Shown here: positions 26,165 to 37,488 of the stretch, one piece after another | Position numbering within the stretch: position 1 is the stretch's first letter | Layout of the letters: every line of letters begins with the position of its first letter | From: Sphagnum compactum | Taxonomy: Eukaryota; Bryophyta; Sphagnopsida; Sphagnales | NCBI GenBank assembly: GCA_965153455.1 | Contig: OZ234502.1 | Span: 5,859,495 to 5,923,494, forward strand | DNA length: 64,000 bases | Direction of reading: 5' to 3' | Program-made: the position numbers and the translations under genes | Notes under the pieces: model-generated | What the model saw: only the letters and a program-made list of their open reading frames with translations | What the model was told of the DNA's origin: nothing | Database searches by the model: none

Positions 26165-27165
26165 GCAACTGTACAAAAAAATTGGTTTGCAGTGGTATCT
26201 CTCTCTTGTCACAAATACAAGTTTGAGAAGCAACCTTTGCTCAAGTGGTACACACTAGCTCTGGATCAAGCATCAGGGGTAGTTCCATTATGAGTTACCT
26301 TAAATGTTCTTCCATGTAGGGTATCATCACCACACATACAGTCAGTGCATCTTTGGGCCCCCAGCAATGGTGTTTTTAACCCATTCCAGAGCTTCACAAA
26401 CCAAAGGTTTCACTCACTTCTTTGTTCCCACAGGAAGTGGCAAATAGTGGAAACACCAGGTATAGTCCACCCAACTGGATGCCTTTACTTCCAACTTCTG
26501 TTTTTGTTCAGTTTAGACCAAAAACAATGTTGTTGGTTACAAACATTATCATTAAATGTATACTTACGTTGTTTTTGACATTAAGCACGAACCTGACCCT
26601 CACAAGCTTGTTCCGACTTGAATGAGAATAACTATTGACTCTATTGCGTCGTGACATTAGCCATGCCTCTGCAGTGCTAGCCAACATCATGATGGAGTCT
26701 TCCTGTTGCTTCAAGAAATGTGACAGGAACTCAGGATGCAGAGTTTGTGTAATGGATCCCAGATTTTGGGCCAATTTGGATTATAGTCATTTACACCCAC
26801 TGTCAAGCACTGAATCCTGATGAAGTCTTCAGTGGGTAGTCATGGCAGCACATCATTGTATTGATGAAGGTGACTATGGAGGCTCCAACATGAAGTGTAG
26901 GGTGAAGCCTCAGGGTGAGGACATTCCCAAAATAAGGAGTCTAGGACAAGGCAGCAGCTGAGTCCTGCCCTACTTTTTCGGAATGACCCCCATGCATGGT
27001 CTGTACCCCATGTAAAGCACAAGGAGAATATTATCATGGACCTAAACATATGCAGATCACAAGACATACGAGGGAGAGGGTTTTACACTTACTTATAGGT
27101 GTAACATTAAAGAGTAGGCATAAGATCCCTCCTCTTCTCTAGGAGGGATATTCATATATATATAA
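26165..27165. other. 3' flank of the ankyrin gene, no further gene
   Basis: Probably 3' UTR and spacer. Open frames are short and on both strands, with no splice-linked exon chain. I could not place a poly(A) site. Confidence 0.5.
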
Positions 27166-27590
27166 GAGCAACTCCACCAGAGCTGAGTATGTGACCCTGC
27201 AAACTAAATTGGATGCAGAAAAGTCAAAACATGCCAGTTTGGCTCAGCAAAATGGTTTTTGGCCCAGCTTTCTTGCATAGTTTGCTGAGGTTGGTGAAAG
27301 GCACAGCAAAGCCTAAGAGCATGCCCAACAGTAGCCATAAAATGCTCCTGTACAGTACTTTTTGGATGACAAGCTGCAGAAAAACACTCTGAAACTGCTT
27401 GAGGCCTGGACAAGTGCACATGTTAACAGGGCCCTCCTAGAGCGACAGTGAAATGACTGTTTCTCAACAATAAACGACTGTTTCTTTTTGGCCAACTACA
27501 ATGATTGGCCCAGGTGGTGAGAGCTAAATAGTCTCTCACTTTGTACAGTCCATCTTTTCAGGTTCATGGGTGGGGTTGGGGGAGAAACTG
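27166..27590 (+). mobile_element. Harbinger-type MITE, copy C, right end lost
   Basis: It begins TAA|GAGCAACTCCACCAGAGCT, then tatgtgaccctgcaaa, as does the element at 55799. Matching phrases continue in order: ggcacagcaaag-like text, then attggcccaggtggt and atgggtggggttggg. The left end is well preserved. No matching ggagatgctc right end is found, so the right edge is where similarity fades. It lies between the convergent ankyrin and ndhS genes. Confidence 0.65.
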
Positions 27591-28372
27591 AACTGTGCAC
27601 ACTGGATGAATCTTTGAGCTTCGCGTTGTGAATGTGTTGAAATATGCAGTTGAGTAGTCTGCCTGTCTTGTTGCCTAGTATTCACAGTGGGTGTGCACAA
27701 AAGTTTGCTGTAGAGTGAACTTGGTGTTGTGGTGTATACAATAGACTCTTAGACTAAAGAAAATATAAGCCAGCAGCCTCAGTGCATTGTGCAACTCTTA
27801 CATTTGGCTTTCTCTTTTTCCTCTTCAGTCTTTTTTTCCAACACTAGGAAAGCCCTGTTTTCATGGAAGAGCATGTGTTGGAAGGGTTTGGTCATAGCAT
27901 GTGTTTGAGAATACAATGTCATGCAAAGGATCCCAAACAAATGTCATGCATCAAGTGATTTTAAACAACCTCAAAAGAGTGCTCCCTGGACTCAAATTTT
28001 AGAACTCAAATCCAAGAAGAACAGACACATTTACGAGAGCACTGACTTGTGAAAAAACCATGGTGTGCAAGAAGAAGACTCCAAGGACTCTCATCAAGAA
28101 GAGCACAATTGGGTGGACCTTCTTTAGCAGGGTGAAAGCTTACAAGTATGTCTGAATAGTGCTCTTCAAATTGCCCAGCATTCTCTTGCAAATCCTTCCT
28201 TGAAGGAAATATTGTTTCAGGGTTGTGATCTCAGAAAATGCAGCTCACCTTATCATGAATGAACAAAGTTGAATTGCCTGCACATCAGCAGCATGCAGAG
28301 GAATGTGCAGAGTGATCAAAACAAGCAATGTAACAGTGCTGTAAAAACTGGGTTGCGAAAAGAAAAAAAGAG
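27591..28372. other. Spacer and 3' flank of ndhS
   Basis: No gene supported. The part nearest 28372 is presumably the ndhS 3' UTR. Confidence 0.45.
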
Positions 28373-29104
28373 TCAAGTAGAAGGATTCTGGTCAAGAACA
28401 GCAGACTTAGGATTGCTCATAGGAGGTCCTTTGGCGGTCCGCTCTAGCTCTGGTAATCTGAAGGTCACTAACTTATCCCAATTGCCACCTTCAAACAGCA
28501 CTCCAGCCCGACCATCTGTTACTCTCTGCACTATGCCAGAGTACATGTGGTAAGGATTCAGGGGGGAATTCACAATGACAGTCATTCCTGGCATGAGCAG
28601 AGGAGGAGTTGGAGCCCGGGGCTTGACCCCTGGCCGTGCCAACTCCTGACGCAGCTTTTCAATCTCCTTCGAAAGTTGCAAAGGCTTTGGAGGCAGTGGA
28701 TTGCTCTGGATGAACTGTTGGAGGCCCTTCTCACCGCCAGGGAAGCCACCTGTCAAGCCACCAAACTCCTTGTCAAATGAGCCTGGGAGTTTCTCCAATG
28801 CAGTGATGTTTCCAGCAACAGAGCCTTTGCTCTTCTTCTGTTTCTGAGGCACCACTGCTTTTGCATCCTCGAGGAAAGTCTTTTGCGCCTTGTCAAGACC
28901 ATCCTCTCCTCCTTGCAGTCCCCGCCCTCCCAGCACCTCCCATAGATCAAATCGTTCGGCTCTCACAGAAATGCCAATTACACGTGGTGCAGTGCCAGAT
29001 GAGGAGGAGGAGTTGGCTTGTGTGAGGGCATTGCCCCAAAAGGACGTCTGGCAGTGGACTGATGAGAGAGTAGCTGCTGAAGAAAAGATGTAAGCTGCTG
29101 CCAT
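28373..29104 (-). CDS. ndhS: NdhS/CRR31, ferredoxin-binding subunit of chloroplast NDH complex
   Basis: Intron-free, 243 residues from the ATG in the strong context aaagctATGgca. A further in-frame ATG nine codons upstream is the alternative start. The first 49 or so residues are Ser/Ala-rich without acids, typical of a chloroplast transit peptide. The mature part opens with [16 protein letters not shown] and continues with [17 protein letters not shown]. It ends with an SH3-like region containing [35 protein letters not shown] and GPPMSNPKS. This matches the layout I know for NdhS. The family subunit supports electron entry from reduced ferredoxin into the NDH-1 complex for cyclic electron flow around photosystem I. 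I am confident of the family; the residue-level ferredoxin site was not checked. Confidence 0.93.
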   Translation of the reverse strand: MAAAYIFSSAATLSSVHCQTSFWGNALTQANSSSSSGTAPRVIGISVRAERFDLWEVLGGRGLQGGEDGLDKAQKTFLEDAKAVVPQKQKKSKGSVAGNITALEKLPGSFDKEFGGLTGGFPGGEKGLQQFIQSNPLPPKPLQLSKEIEKLRQELARPGVKPRAPTPPLLMPGMTVIVNSPLNPYHMYSGIVQRVTDGRAGVLFEGGNWDKLVTFRLPELERTAKGPPMSNPKSAVLDQNPST

Positions 29105-30091
29105 AGCTTTGTCGTTTGCTGCAGCACCCACGCCCGTTGTGCTAACTCACAGCAATCAAATCATGAAATGGCAACAACAACCCAAAACATTCTGGGTACA
29201 ACAATCTTCAGAGCTCATCAAGATTACCTTCAAAATCACCTGCAGAAAAAACAAAAGGTAAATCAACAGATACCTTCCAGTTCTAAACCTTCAGACATGC
29301 CACCCACAGACCAAACTGACTGTAACTTTTGATACCCAACGCACAATCAAACTTCAGAAGAGGCAAGTTCCAAAGAACTTAAGAGAATTATCTCAGAAGG
29401 TTTATGAAACAAAAAGTGGAAATGGGTATTCCACCCAGTAGACATTATGTCTGAAAGAACAGTCTGAATAACATGAGTTTGCCAAAAACTGCCAAGTGCA
29501 CAGCTCTGCTGTGGTTGTCAACATAGTAGAAAGTGCCTTTCATGAATGTGGGTATATACAACACATACTAGCATTATGGATCCATATGTTTAGGGTTTCA
29601 TAAATTCTGTATGTGAAAGCTCTGGAGTATCAAAATATGACTAGTATGTGTTGTACATACCCAATCTGTTGCTGTTGCAACAGCTCAAAGTTGGTGGGTG
29701 AAGGAAGGGCCTCTAATCATTGAACATTTGCATAGCTGAAATTCTCTAAGAACCTCTTTTAGAGGCCTGATTATATCCAATTCACACACTCAACCAAAAC
29801 CCGATATGCATGGAAGCTAAGTAAGTAAGTTTCTGTGCACAAAAGCAAAACAGGTAAGTCTATCTACCCAAAAGCTGGAATTTTGAGACCACAGAAAGAA
29901 AGTAAAAGGAGAGAGAGTCTACAATTCTCTCCAAAAGAAAAAAAAATCCTCACCACCTATCAAACCACCAACAAAAGGTTGCACTCTTAGTCCCACAAAA
30001 CATTTCCACTAGCTTCCCAAGAAACTCGACCACAACACCCACCATTTCCCAAGGCAGGCCTCTTCACGAGAAAGCACAAGAAGAAGCATGT

Positions 30092-30126
30092 GGGGGGGGG
30101 GGGGGGGGGGGGGTGGGTGGGTGGGT
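30092..30126 (+). repeat. Poly-G tract followed by GGGT repeats
   Basis: An unbroken run of 22 G is followed by tgggtgggtgggttg. The strand has many G runs, so an intramolecular G-quadruplex is possible. It is about 1 kb upstream of the ndhS start on the opposite strand. Homopolymer length may be a sequencing uncertainty. Confidence 0.9.
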
Positions 30127-30278
30127 TGTATAACCGTCCCTCCTGAAACAAGTTTCAAGCTACAAAAGAATGTGGATTTACCAATTTTGCAGAGCTCCAA
30201 ATCAAGCTCCAAATTTTTTGCATACAATCCCAATTCCCATGAGACAAAAACTAGGGTTGATAAGGAAAAAAAGAAGGA

Positions 30279-30324
30279 GTAGAAGAAGAAGAAGAAGAAG
30301 AAGAAGAAGATGATGATGATGAGT
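30279..30324. repeat. (GAA)n then (GAT)n triplet repeat
   Basis: About ten gaa units, then several gat units. They generate spurious open frames around 30.3 kb. Confidence 0.85.
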
Positions 30325-30481
30325 ACCTTGTTCTGGTTTCTTCCTCTCCCAGGTTGCAATCACAATTGCCCAGAGCAGCTACCAGAAGGGGACAAAAAGA
30401 ATAGCAACAAATGTGTGCTCCTGAAAGAGCCTGTCATTGTGAGCTCCTTTGTACACTCATCACTAGAAGCCCACAAACAAT

Positions 30482-30604
30482 TCCATCCATCCATCTATCT
30501 ATCCATTGCATCCATTTATCCATCCATCCATCCATCTATTCATGCATCCATTTATTTATCCATCCATCCATCCATCTATCCATTCATCCATTTATTCATC
30601 CATC
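30482..30604. repeat. (CATC/CATT)n tetranucleotide repeat
   Basis: About 120 bases of imperfect catc, tatc and catt units. It yields overlapping open frames made of His-Pro-Ser-Ile in all plus frames, a clear sign of simple-sequence rather than coding DNA. Confidence 0.95.
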
Positions 30605-31558
30605 CAAAAGGGATTGGCGACCATCCAACTTCCATGGCCTTTCCAAAACCCATCCCTATTTTTTTTTTCCATTCTCACCTCTTGGTACTTCTGGTTGTTT
30701 GGTGTTGTTTCAAGAAGGGTCTTATCTTAAGGGCCTTATCTTGAGACCTTCTCACATTTGAGACCCTTTTTGAGGGTACCCAACAAAATGTAGGTAGAGA
30801 GGATTTGAGACCAATTCTGCATAAAGAGCCCCCCCCCCCCAAATTCTGCATTTTTTATTTAAAAAATTCAGAAAAACTAAAAGACCAGTTTTTTAGATGT
30901 TCTTTTTATTTTTTGAGAATTTTATCAAAACTTTAAACCCATTCTTTGATTTTATTTTTTTTTACAACCACCAAGTCAAGGGTTCATATACCCGGTAGCA
31001 ATTTTTGTACTGGTGATATATCGCCAAAATGTGAAATTAAAAATTGAAAATTGGAAAAAAAAAAGGTGATTTTGGAGGTTTTCAGTTGCTAAAAGTGAAG
31101 GGGAAAAAAAAAAAGGTTAAAATCCCCAGATCCATATATTTGGTTTTTAATTGTGTAGCCAAACAAATAGACAAGTGATTGAATATTTGTACTTTATTTT
31201 CTGATCTATAGCCAGATTTGCTTAGGGATGATTGCCATTTTTTCTACATCTTCCAATGAAATGATCACCACATTAGCCACAAACAGAAATTCATTTAAAA
31301 AAACACAGATACCCGGCCCTTACCCACCGGTTCTTTCTTTGTAAAACCAAGGTTTGCCCAATGCTAGTTAAAACAGGTGGTTTTTAGTGTTCTTTGGTTT
31401 TGCTAGTAGCCTCCAGTTCTAGGGTTTTCTAATTATGTTCTAAAAAACAAAGAACCTCCGGTTCTAATTTTTAGAAATTTCATATATTCATAACTAGCCA
31501 AAAAGGTTTCGGGGATTTCGAATTTTATATTTTTTAATCACTATTCATATTCAGGAAT

Positions 31559-31584
31559 TAGGGTTTAAGGGTTTAGGGTTTAAG
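31559..31584 (-). repeat. Short telomere-like patch
   Basis: Two or three imperfect copies of TTTAGGG in the phrase agggtttaagggtttagggt. Isolated; similar fragments occur near 8.88, 24.67, 37.2 and 61.93 kb. Confidence 0.75.
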
Positions 31585-31774
31585 CAATCTTGGATATGGG
31601 TTTTCATCACAAAGAGTGGAGAGAGCTTTGCGATTTCATACTCTGTCATTGTTGAGCTTTTCACTTTCGGTGCCTCCACACTATTGTCCTTTCACTTTGC
31701 AAGATAGCTTTGTTGCCATGAAGCTTTAAAACTTTTGGCTCTTGTGCTTTTGTGTTACTACCTACAAAGCATCC

Positions 31775-32065
31775 ATTTTTCTTGTTTATGTGTGTAGCTT
31801 TAAAGTTGCAAGTTTTCTAGCTTATGTGTGCAACTCTAGAACTTCCAAGGTCTTGCTTATGCATGTAGCTCCAAAGCTTCCAAATTTTTTGTTTATGCGT
31901 GCAACTCCAGAGCTTCCAAGGTCTTGCTTATGCATGTAGCTCCAAAGCTTCCAATTTCTCGTTTATGCGTGCAACTCCAAAGCTTCCACTTTTCTTGTTA
32001 CTGCGTGCAACTCCAAGGTTTTCAGTTTTCTTGGACTTTAGTTTTTGTTGCTTTTGCATGTTGTT
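31775..32065 (+). repeat. Minisatellite, unit about 45-47 bases, about six copies
   Basis: The unit has the form gcttatgcatgtagctccaa then agcttccaa. It repeats from about 31.78 to 32.06 kb, with alternating versions (atgcatgtagctcc and atgcgtgcaactcc). Degenerate relatives continue to about 32.6 kb. Because stops are few, the repeat gives open frames of 65-83 codons with repeated translations. There is no start context, splice site or homologue, so I do not call a gene. Confidence 0.75.
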
Positions 32066-33149
32066 CCAAAGCTTTCAATCGACTTCCTTCATTGATTTTA
32101 AGGCTTTTGATTGCTTGTTCCTTTACAACGCATGTTTTGATTCGATTTAAGGTTTTTGTGCACTGATGGTTTGTGAACAAAGAGCTTATGTGCATCAAAG
32201 CTTATGCAATTTGAGTGGTGTTCATGATCATAATTAGGTAAGTTTTTCACAATGCCTTATCTTTTTGTTTTTACTTGAATTGAATCACAATTTTTTGTTC
32301 CAAAGATTTCACTCTTCTTGCTTATGCCTATTGCTCCAAAGCTTTTAGTTTTGTTACTTATGCATGTAGATCTGAAACTTTCAAGTTTGTTGTTTATGCA
32401 TTACTAGCTCTATAGCTTTCATTTTGTTGTTTGTACATGGACTTGTGGAGCTCTAAAGCTTTTAGGTTTGTTGCTTTTCATGCAGTACTCGTTTTAGAGC
32501 TTTAGTTTTGTTATTTATGTGTGTAGTTCTAGAGCTTTTAGGTTTGTTGCTTATGCAATACCAGTTGTAGATATTTCAATTTTCTTGTTTTTTGGGTGTA
32601 TCTCTAGAGTTTTCTGTCGACTTCGTTCACTGATTAGGGATTCTGGTTTCTCACTCCTTTGCAACATATGTGTTAATTCAAGTACTGATTTCAAGTGTTC
32701 TTTACATAATCAAGTAAGTTCTTCACAATCCTTTTTTTTGTTTTTACTTGAATTAAATCATAGTTTTTAAGGCTTGGTGCTCAAGTGTGCATAGTGTGGG
32801 CGGTGGTCTATTGTGTGTTGTCCTTGTGTATTCTAAGGTTTGTTGTTCAAGTGTGTGCATAGTGTGGGCGGTGGTCTATTGTGTGGGTGGTGTTGAGTTG
32901 TTCTTGTGCATAAAGCCTATGTGGAACTTTGTAATGGTTGAAGACATAAGTTTTGTTCTTGAATCCATGGGTGGAATTGATGAAGCTACCCATGATGTGA
33001 ATATATGTCAACCTTTTCGTAGATTGTCGGATGTAGAAAATGTCCACCAGTAATGTGATTAAAGTGATGTACTAGTGTCTGATGAACCACATCAATAAGT
33101 TATGGAAGTTCAAGTTTTGTTATGGAAATCGCATAACTATATTTCTATT

Positions 33150-34880
33150 TGAGTTTCTTTGTTGTAAATGACAACTTACCTATCGATTTTGAGAATCTCC
33201 AAATGTTGCGATGCATTGTCTATATATTTCAACATGCTTCTAGTAACATTTTAAACCAATCCAATTCCATTATTAGAAAGGGCTTGATCAAATATAGCAA
33301 ACCCAATGGGAGTACTCCAATGAAAACACATATCGATAATGTTCATCCTCATTTACTTGCTAAAAAAAAATTGTACTGAATGAGAAAGCAATTATTAAGG
33401 TTTTTGGAACATATTATAGTTGGCAGCATGGGAAGAAAAAGGTTGGGCGATTGGTTTTGCAAAATGTTTTTGGGGGCCAATAAACCTATACAAGAATTTT
33501 GATCAAGCACAACAAAAAAATTTGGAAGATCTTGTGCTTTATATTTTCAAAGGTTATAGGTCTCTTTCAACCTGTGAAAACATTTGGTTACACAAGTTAA
33601 TATTGCAACAATGCCCTTGTGTTGTGTTTCCTTTTCATTCTTTCCTTCTAGAACAGGTGCTTTTTACAATGGTTACAAAAACCATAAAATTGCATGTGCT
33701 ACCACATTTGTCCTTTGCAATTCCAATGTCTGCTATTTTTTATCTTTGGATGTCCAAAGGTGACATTGACACAATTTGCTTTGGTGATTAATTTTTTAGA
33801 TGAAACTTAACACCTAAACATGTTACTATTGGGTTGTTTGAAGTGCATGAAACAAGCAATAGTGCCATGGCTTTGCAACTCCAACCTTTGTTTGGACTAA
33901 TACATCGTGTGATTATTTTTGTGAAATATGAAGGCAATAATTTGGGAACCATGTCTATAGCATTAAGATCAATAATTGATTATGAACCATTCAAACTTTT
34001 GTGAGTTTATCAAGGCACTTGTTTTGAACATGTGATGTTTAAAACATGCCAATATGCAACAAATGATGATAAGATTTCTATGGTTTTAACTTTGGTGAGT
34101 GTGAAAGATGCCTAAACTAGTTTGGAAAAAATAATCACTTGGACAAAAAAAAATAGAAAAAAAGAGGTAAGGGTGTGAAAATACTTGCATTGAAAGTGGG
34201 ATGCAACACCAAAAGCTAAAAACATTGATGAAAATTGAGTTTGTGAATAAAGTTGTTATGTTTGAGAAAACTTTGGAATCCAAATAAGCCATCTTGTTAT
34301 GTTATGGGAGATATAAAATATTAACATTGCAATAGAAAGTCCTTAAGGCCCAAATGTGGGCCATTGTGAAAATTGCCATTCATTGTTTGAATCATGTGGT
34401 GACAACATGCATGATGAACCAATCCAAAGGCCACTAACTTCTATTAGATGCCTTAGTCATTGCATACACATGTAAGGCTACAAAAAATGTTTAATGTAAG
34501 ACAAATAAATGTAATTAAACCTTTTTTGAAATTTGAAAACCTTTTATTTTCATCAAGTTCACAATATGTTGGCCTTGATGATGGATCCTCATTTCAAATC
34601 TTTACAGGTTGTGGAAAGTTTTGTGGGGTGTGGAAATGCAATATGCTTTGCTATTGAATATGATGTGAAAGAGGTCGTCCCCTTTCTGATGAATGTTTTT
34701 GATTGGATGAATCTTATTGTTGAAATAGTTGTAGCACCATGTGATGAACCTATTGTTCAAATTTAAAAAGAGGAAAATAATATGTTTGGTGTTGAGGCTT
34801 CAATGGAAAAATCTTCATGGGCATTTGTTATTACAAAGAAGTTTTCATTTTAGAGGTTATCTATCTCACAATCTATGAAT
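33150..34880 (+). pseudogene. Decayed hAT-superfamily transposase (relic 2)
   Basis: Plus-strand translation with frameshifts gives hAT-type segments in order. A BED-finger-like stretch with STPMKTHIDNVHPHL lies near 33313-33358. YLWMSKGDIDTICF is near 33738-33780 and KHVTIGLFEVHET is at about 33815-33855. YEGNNLGTMSIALRSI follows near 33930, CQYATNDDKIS near 34050, and LMMDPHFKSLQVVESFVG near 34575-34630. The last recognisable part reads LSISQS near 34860. The C-terminal dimerisation region is missing, so the copy is truncated on the right. Stops in most segments make it non-functional. It differs from the relics at 2.4 and 62.9 kb, so at least two hAT lineages are present. Based on recalled motifs. 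Confidence 0.72.
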
Positions 34881-36119
34881 ATTGGTAGTGATTAAATAAA
34901 TCACCTTCATCCTTTTTTTTTTTACTTCCAATTCAATCCATGTTGATGCTGCAAGGTTGTTAAGCTTCTAGCTATGTTTTTGGGTGTACAGAACATGTTG
35001 TTAAACAAGTTATGACAACCTTGTATATATTCTAGGTGTACAAAATTTGTTGTTGATCAAGTTCAAGCTTGATATATATTTTGCATACCTAGTTTTAATT
35101 GTTGAGCTTCAACAAGTTTGTCGATGGGTGGGGTTTGGGATGTTGAAGTGTTCTTTTGGGTGTATGTTTTTGAAAGTGACTTACGTTGCAGTGGGCAAAG
35201 TAGGTAGCTTGTTTTGTATAGGCAAAGTTTTATAAGAAATTAAGGTTGAATTCTTCCACAAGCTATTTGATTTTCAAGTTTGAAATTTGAATGTCATTGT
35301 TTTCAAACAAGTAGCATGTCAAGTTTGGTATACATAACTTATATGCATATCAAAAGGTTATCTTGAATTAAAAATTTAACAAATGCATAACAAGCAATGA
35401 AGGAAAATTTTCAATTTTTCAATAGATGCGTAACCTATTTTATAATTTTTTTTGAAATATCCATATACATATCTTTTGTTAATTTTTTTTAAAAAAATGC
35501 CTTATTCATATCCTCTAGATTGGTCTAAAATACCATAATTTGTCACCACTAGAAAGAACATGGGATTTTGGTTTTTTGATGTTGTTCAAAATCAAAAAAA
35601 CCTTTAACTCTAGGTGAGTAAACCAGAGGTTTTGTTATGTAGCCATATTAGCAATCATCCACCAAAAAAATTAGCCAATTTTGACTTTAGGTCAAAGAGG
35701 AAAGTAGAAAATGTCAAGAATCTTGTTATATTTTAGCAACATGTTGAAACTTATTGTTTATATATTGCAATTTAAAAAATAAAAGAATCCTCTCATTTTT
35801 TTATTGCCCCAAGCTAATGGATGCACATGTGTAGAGTTTGTGTGCACCCATCCAATTGATGGGTTGTTTTCAAGTCTACCCATTACTTGTTGGGTTTCTT
35901 TTCAAAATATGAATGTTGAGTAACTAATTTAACTAGTGGGTACCCGTGACGAAAATTCGTTGAAAAGTCCCCCATGAAAACATACATGGTGAAGCGAACT
36001 TTTATTTTTTTTATGTCACAACAAATGGCAAAGCATGGAAATACCTTTTGTAGAGTACGATGCTTACTCTCCAAGCACCTTGCAAGCACCCCTATAATGC
36101 CACCTAAAATCCCATGCCC
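34881..36119. other. AT-rich intergenic DNA, nothing recognised
   Basis: No supported gene, element end or RNA gene. Open frames are short and low-complexity. Confidence 0.5.
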
Positions 36120-36520
36120 TCCATACTATTAATCAAAACAGATGCCATCAAACTTGTTAGATGCAAGTCTACAAGACCTCCCCAAAAGACACCAGACCGC
36201 TTATAGGCCTCAGCGTTCGATATCCGGCTCCAATTTTGTAACGAAAATCGGAAAAGCGAAAAAAATAAATCATCGGGTGATGAGAACGTTCGGTTGTAGG
36301 TGATCAGCATCTAATGGTCAATTCCCGATCAGACGTAAGATGAAAGGAAGAGTTACGAAGTGGTGAGTCCCCTTGACAGTTTGCATACTAACTTTCGCTT
36401 TCAGTCACTCAACAGTCAGAGATCGGACGGTAATGAGAACGTATCTAACGGACCGGACGTAAAACCTAAAACCTAAAGGGGTCACAGACAGACCGACGAT
36501 CACAGACAGACTTAGTGAAT
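36120..36520. other. Short CpG-rich patch of unknown origin
   Basis: This stretch has many CG dinucleotides (for example gttcgatatccggctcc, cccgatcagacgtaag, cggaccggacgtaaaa) amid AT-rich DNA that almost lacks them. The open frames in it are short and unrecognised. The repeated pieces acagacagac and gatcacagacagac lie at its right end, before an abrupt change to very AT-rich sequence at about 36.52 kb. It could be a younger insertion fragment or an old regulatory patch; I cannot tell. Confidence 0.5.
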
Positions 36521-37160
36521 TAATATATAAGATTATCATTTAAAAAAATAATAATTGTCAGTTGCCTTTTTGTATCATGAAGTTTCATATCACTATGAAA
36601 TGTAAAAAAAATTCATATGATTAATTTTTTAATTAGTTTTTAAAAATAAAATTAGAAATAATTAGCTTCAATTCTTTCAAATCTTATTAAAATGAGATTC
36701 TTAAAAATTTGATTTGAAAAATTATGCAAGAATTTATGAAAATAAAATACATCAAAATTTGAATAAATTAATATTTTAATATGAAACGCATTTGTGGGAT
36801 ATAAATGTTTTAAATTAATTCGATGTTATTTTTAAAACTTCAATAAGGTTTTGATAAATTTAAAAAAAAAAAACATAATGAAAATAATTTTTAATTGATT
36901 AATTTGTTTGTATTAATGTTGCATTTTATGTTATAAAAATTTATTATTGCCTTAAGATACAATAAACCCCCTTCATAATCGCATCCTTGGTGACCACTTT
37001 TTTGGTGACACTATCAAAATGTGATTTAAATATGTATAAAGTAACATTCCATTTAGACCTTTATAAGATTGTGATTATAGGCCCAAAAAAAAAAAAAGGC
37101 TTTTTCAAAGATCAGGCGGTTCTCATGAAAGAACCGGCAAAGAACTCCTTTTGGGGGCAA
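36521..37160. other. Very AT-rich spacer upstream of the VASt-like gene
   Basis: Dominated by A/T homopolymers with no gene. Composition changes near 37.1 kb towards the promoter and leader of the next gene. Confidence 0.5.
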
Positions 37161-37191
37161 AGAACGCTTCCCGCTTCCTAAGACTCTGCGT

Positions 37192-37218
37192 TTTTAGGGT
37201 TTGAGGATTTAGGGTTTC
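37192..37218 (+). promoter_or_regulatory. Telo-box-like motifs upstream of the VASt-like gene
   Basis: ttttagggtttgaggattta followed by gggttt gives two AGGGTTT motifs (AAACCCT on the other strand). They lie about 270 bases before the proposed start codon. Such telo-boxes are common in promoters and leaders of plant housekeeping genes. Function here is inference. Confidence 0.4.
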
Positions 37219-37488
37219 ATGGCGCTCCTCCTCCTCCGACTCCTGTGTATGCACCGCGAGAGCTTCTTCCATAGCTTTGCTTAGCGTCTTCTGCTTCTTC
37301 TTCTTTGTTTCTCTCTCTAATGTACAGTGTCCCATGCGTTTTCTGCGGGAACGGTGATATGTTAATTGTATAGCTTTCGTGCAAATGAAGATTCAACAAG
37401 TTTGCAATTTGGTGATCGGTTTTGATAGAGCATTTGGAAGAAAGCGGGGAGAAAGGTGAGGAAGGTGAGGAGGAGGAGGAGGAGGAGA

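Larger units (their letters stand above)
29105..31758. other. Upstream flank of ndhS and simple-repeat zone, no second gene
   Basis: Probably the ndhS promoter in its first part. From 30.09 kb it holds the poly-G run, GAA/GAT triplets, CATC tetranucleotides and a poly-C run. The open frames here are products of those repeats. A telomere-like patch lies at 31559-31584. Confidence 0.5.

Noticed and set aside
30310-30761. Open frames of 74-144 codons in all three plus frames
   Set aside because: Made of His-Pro-Ser-Ile repeats from the CATC tetranucleotide run.
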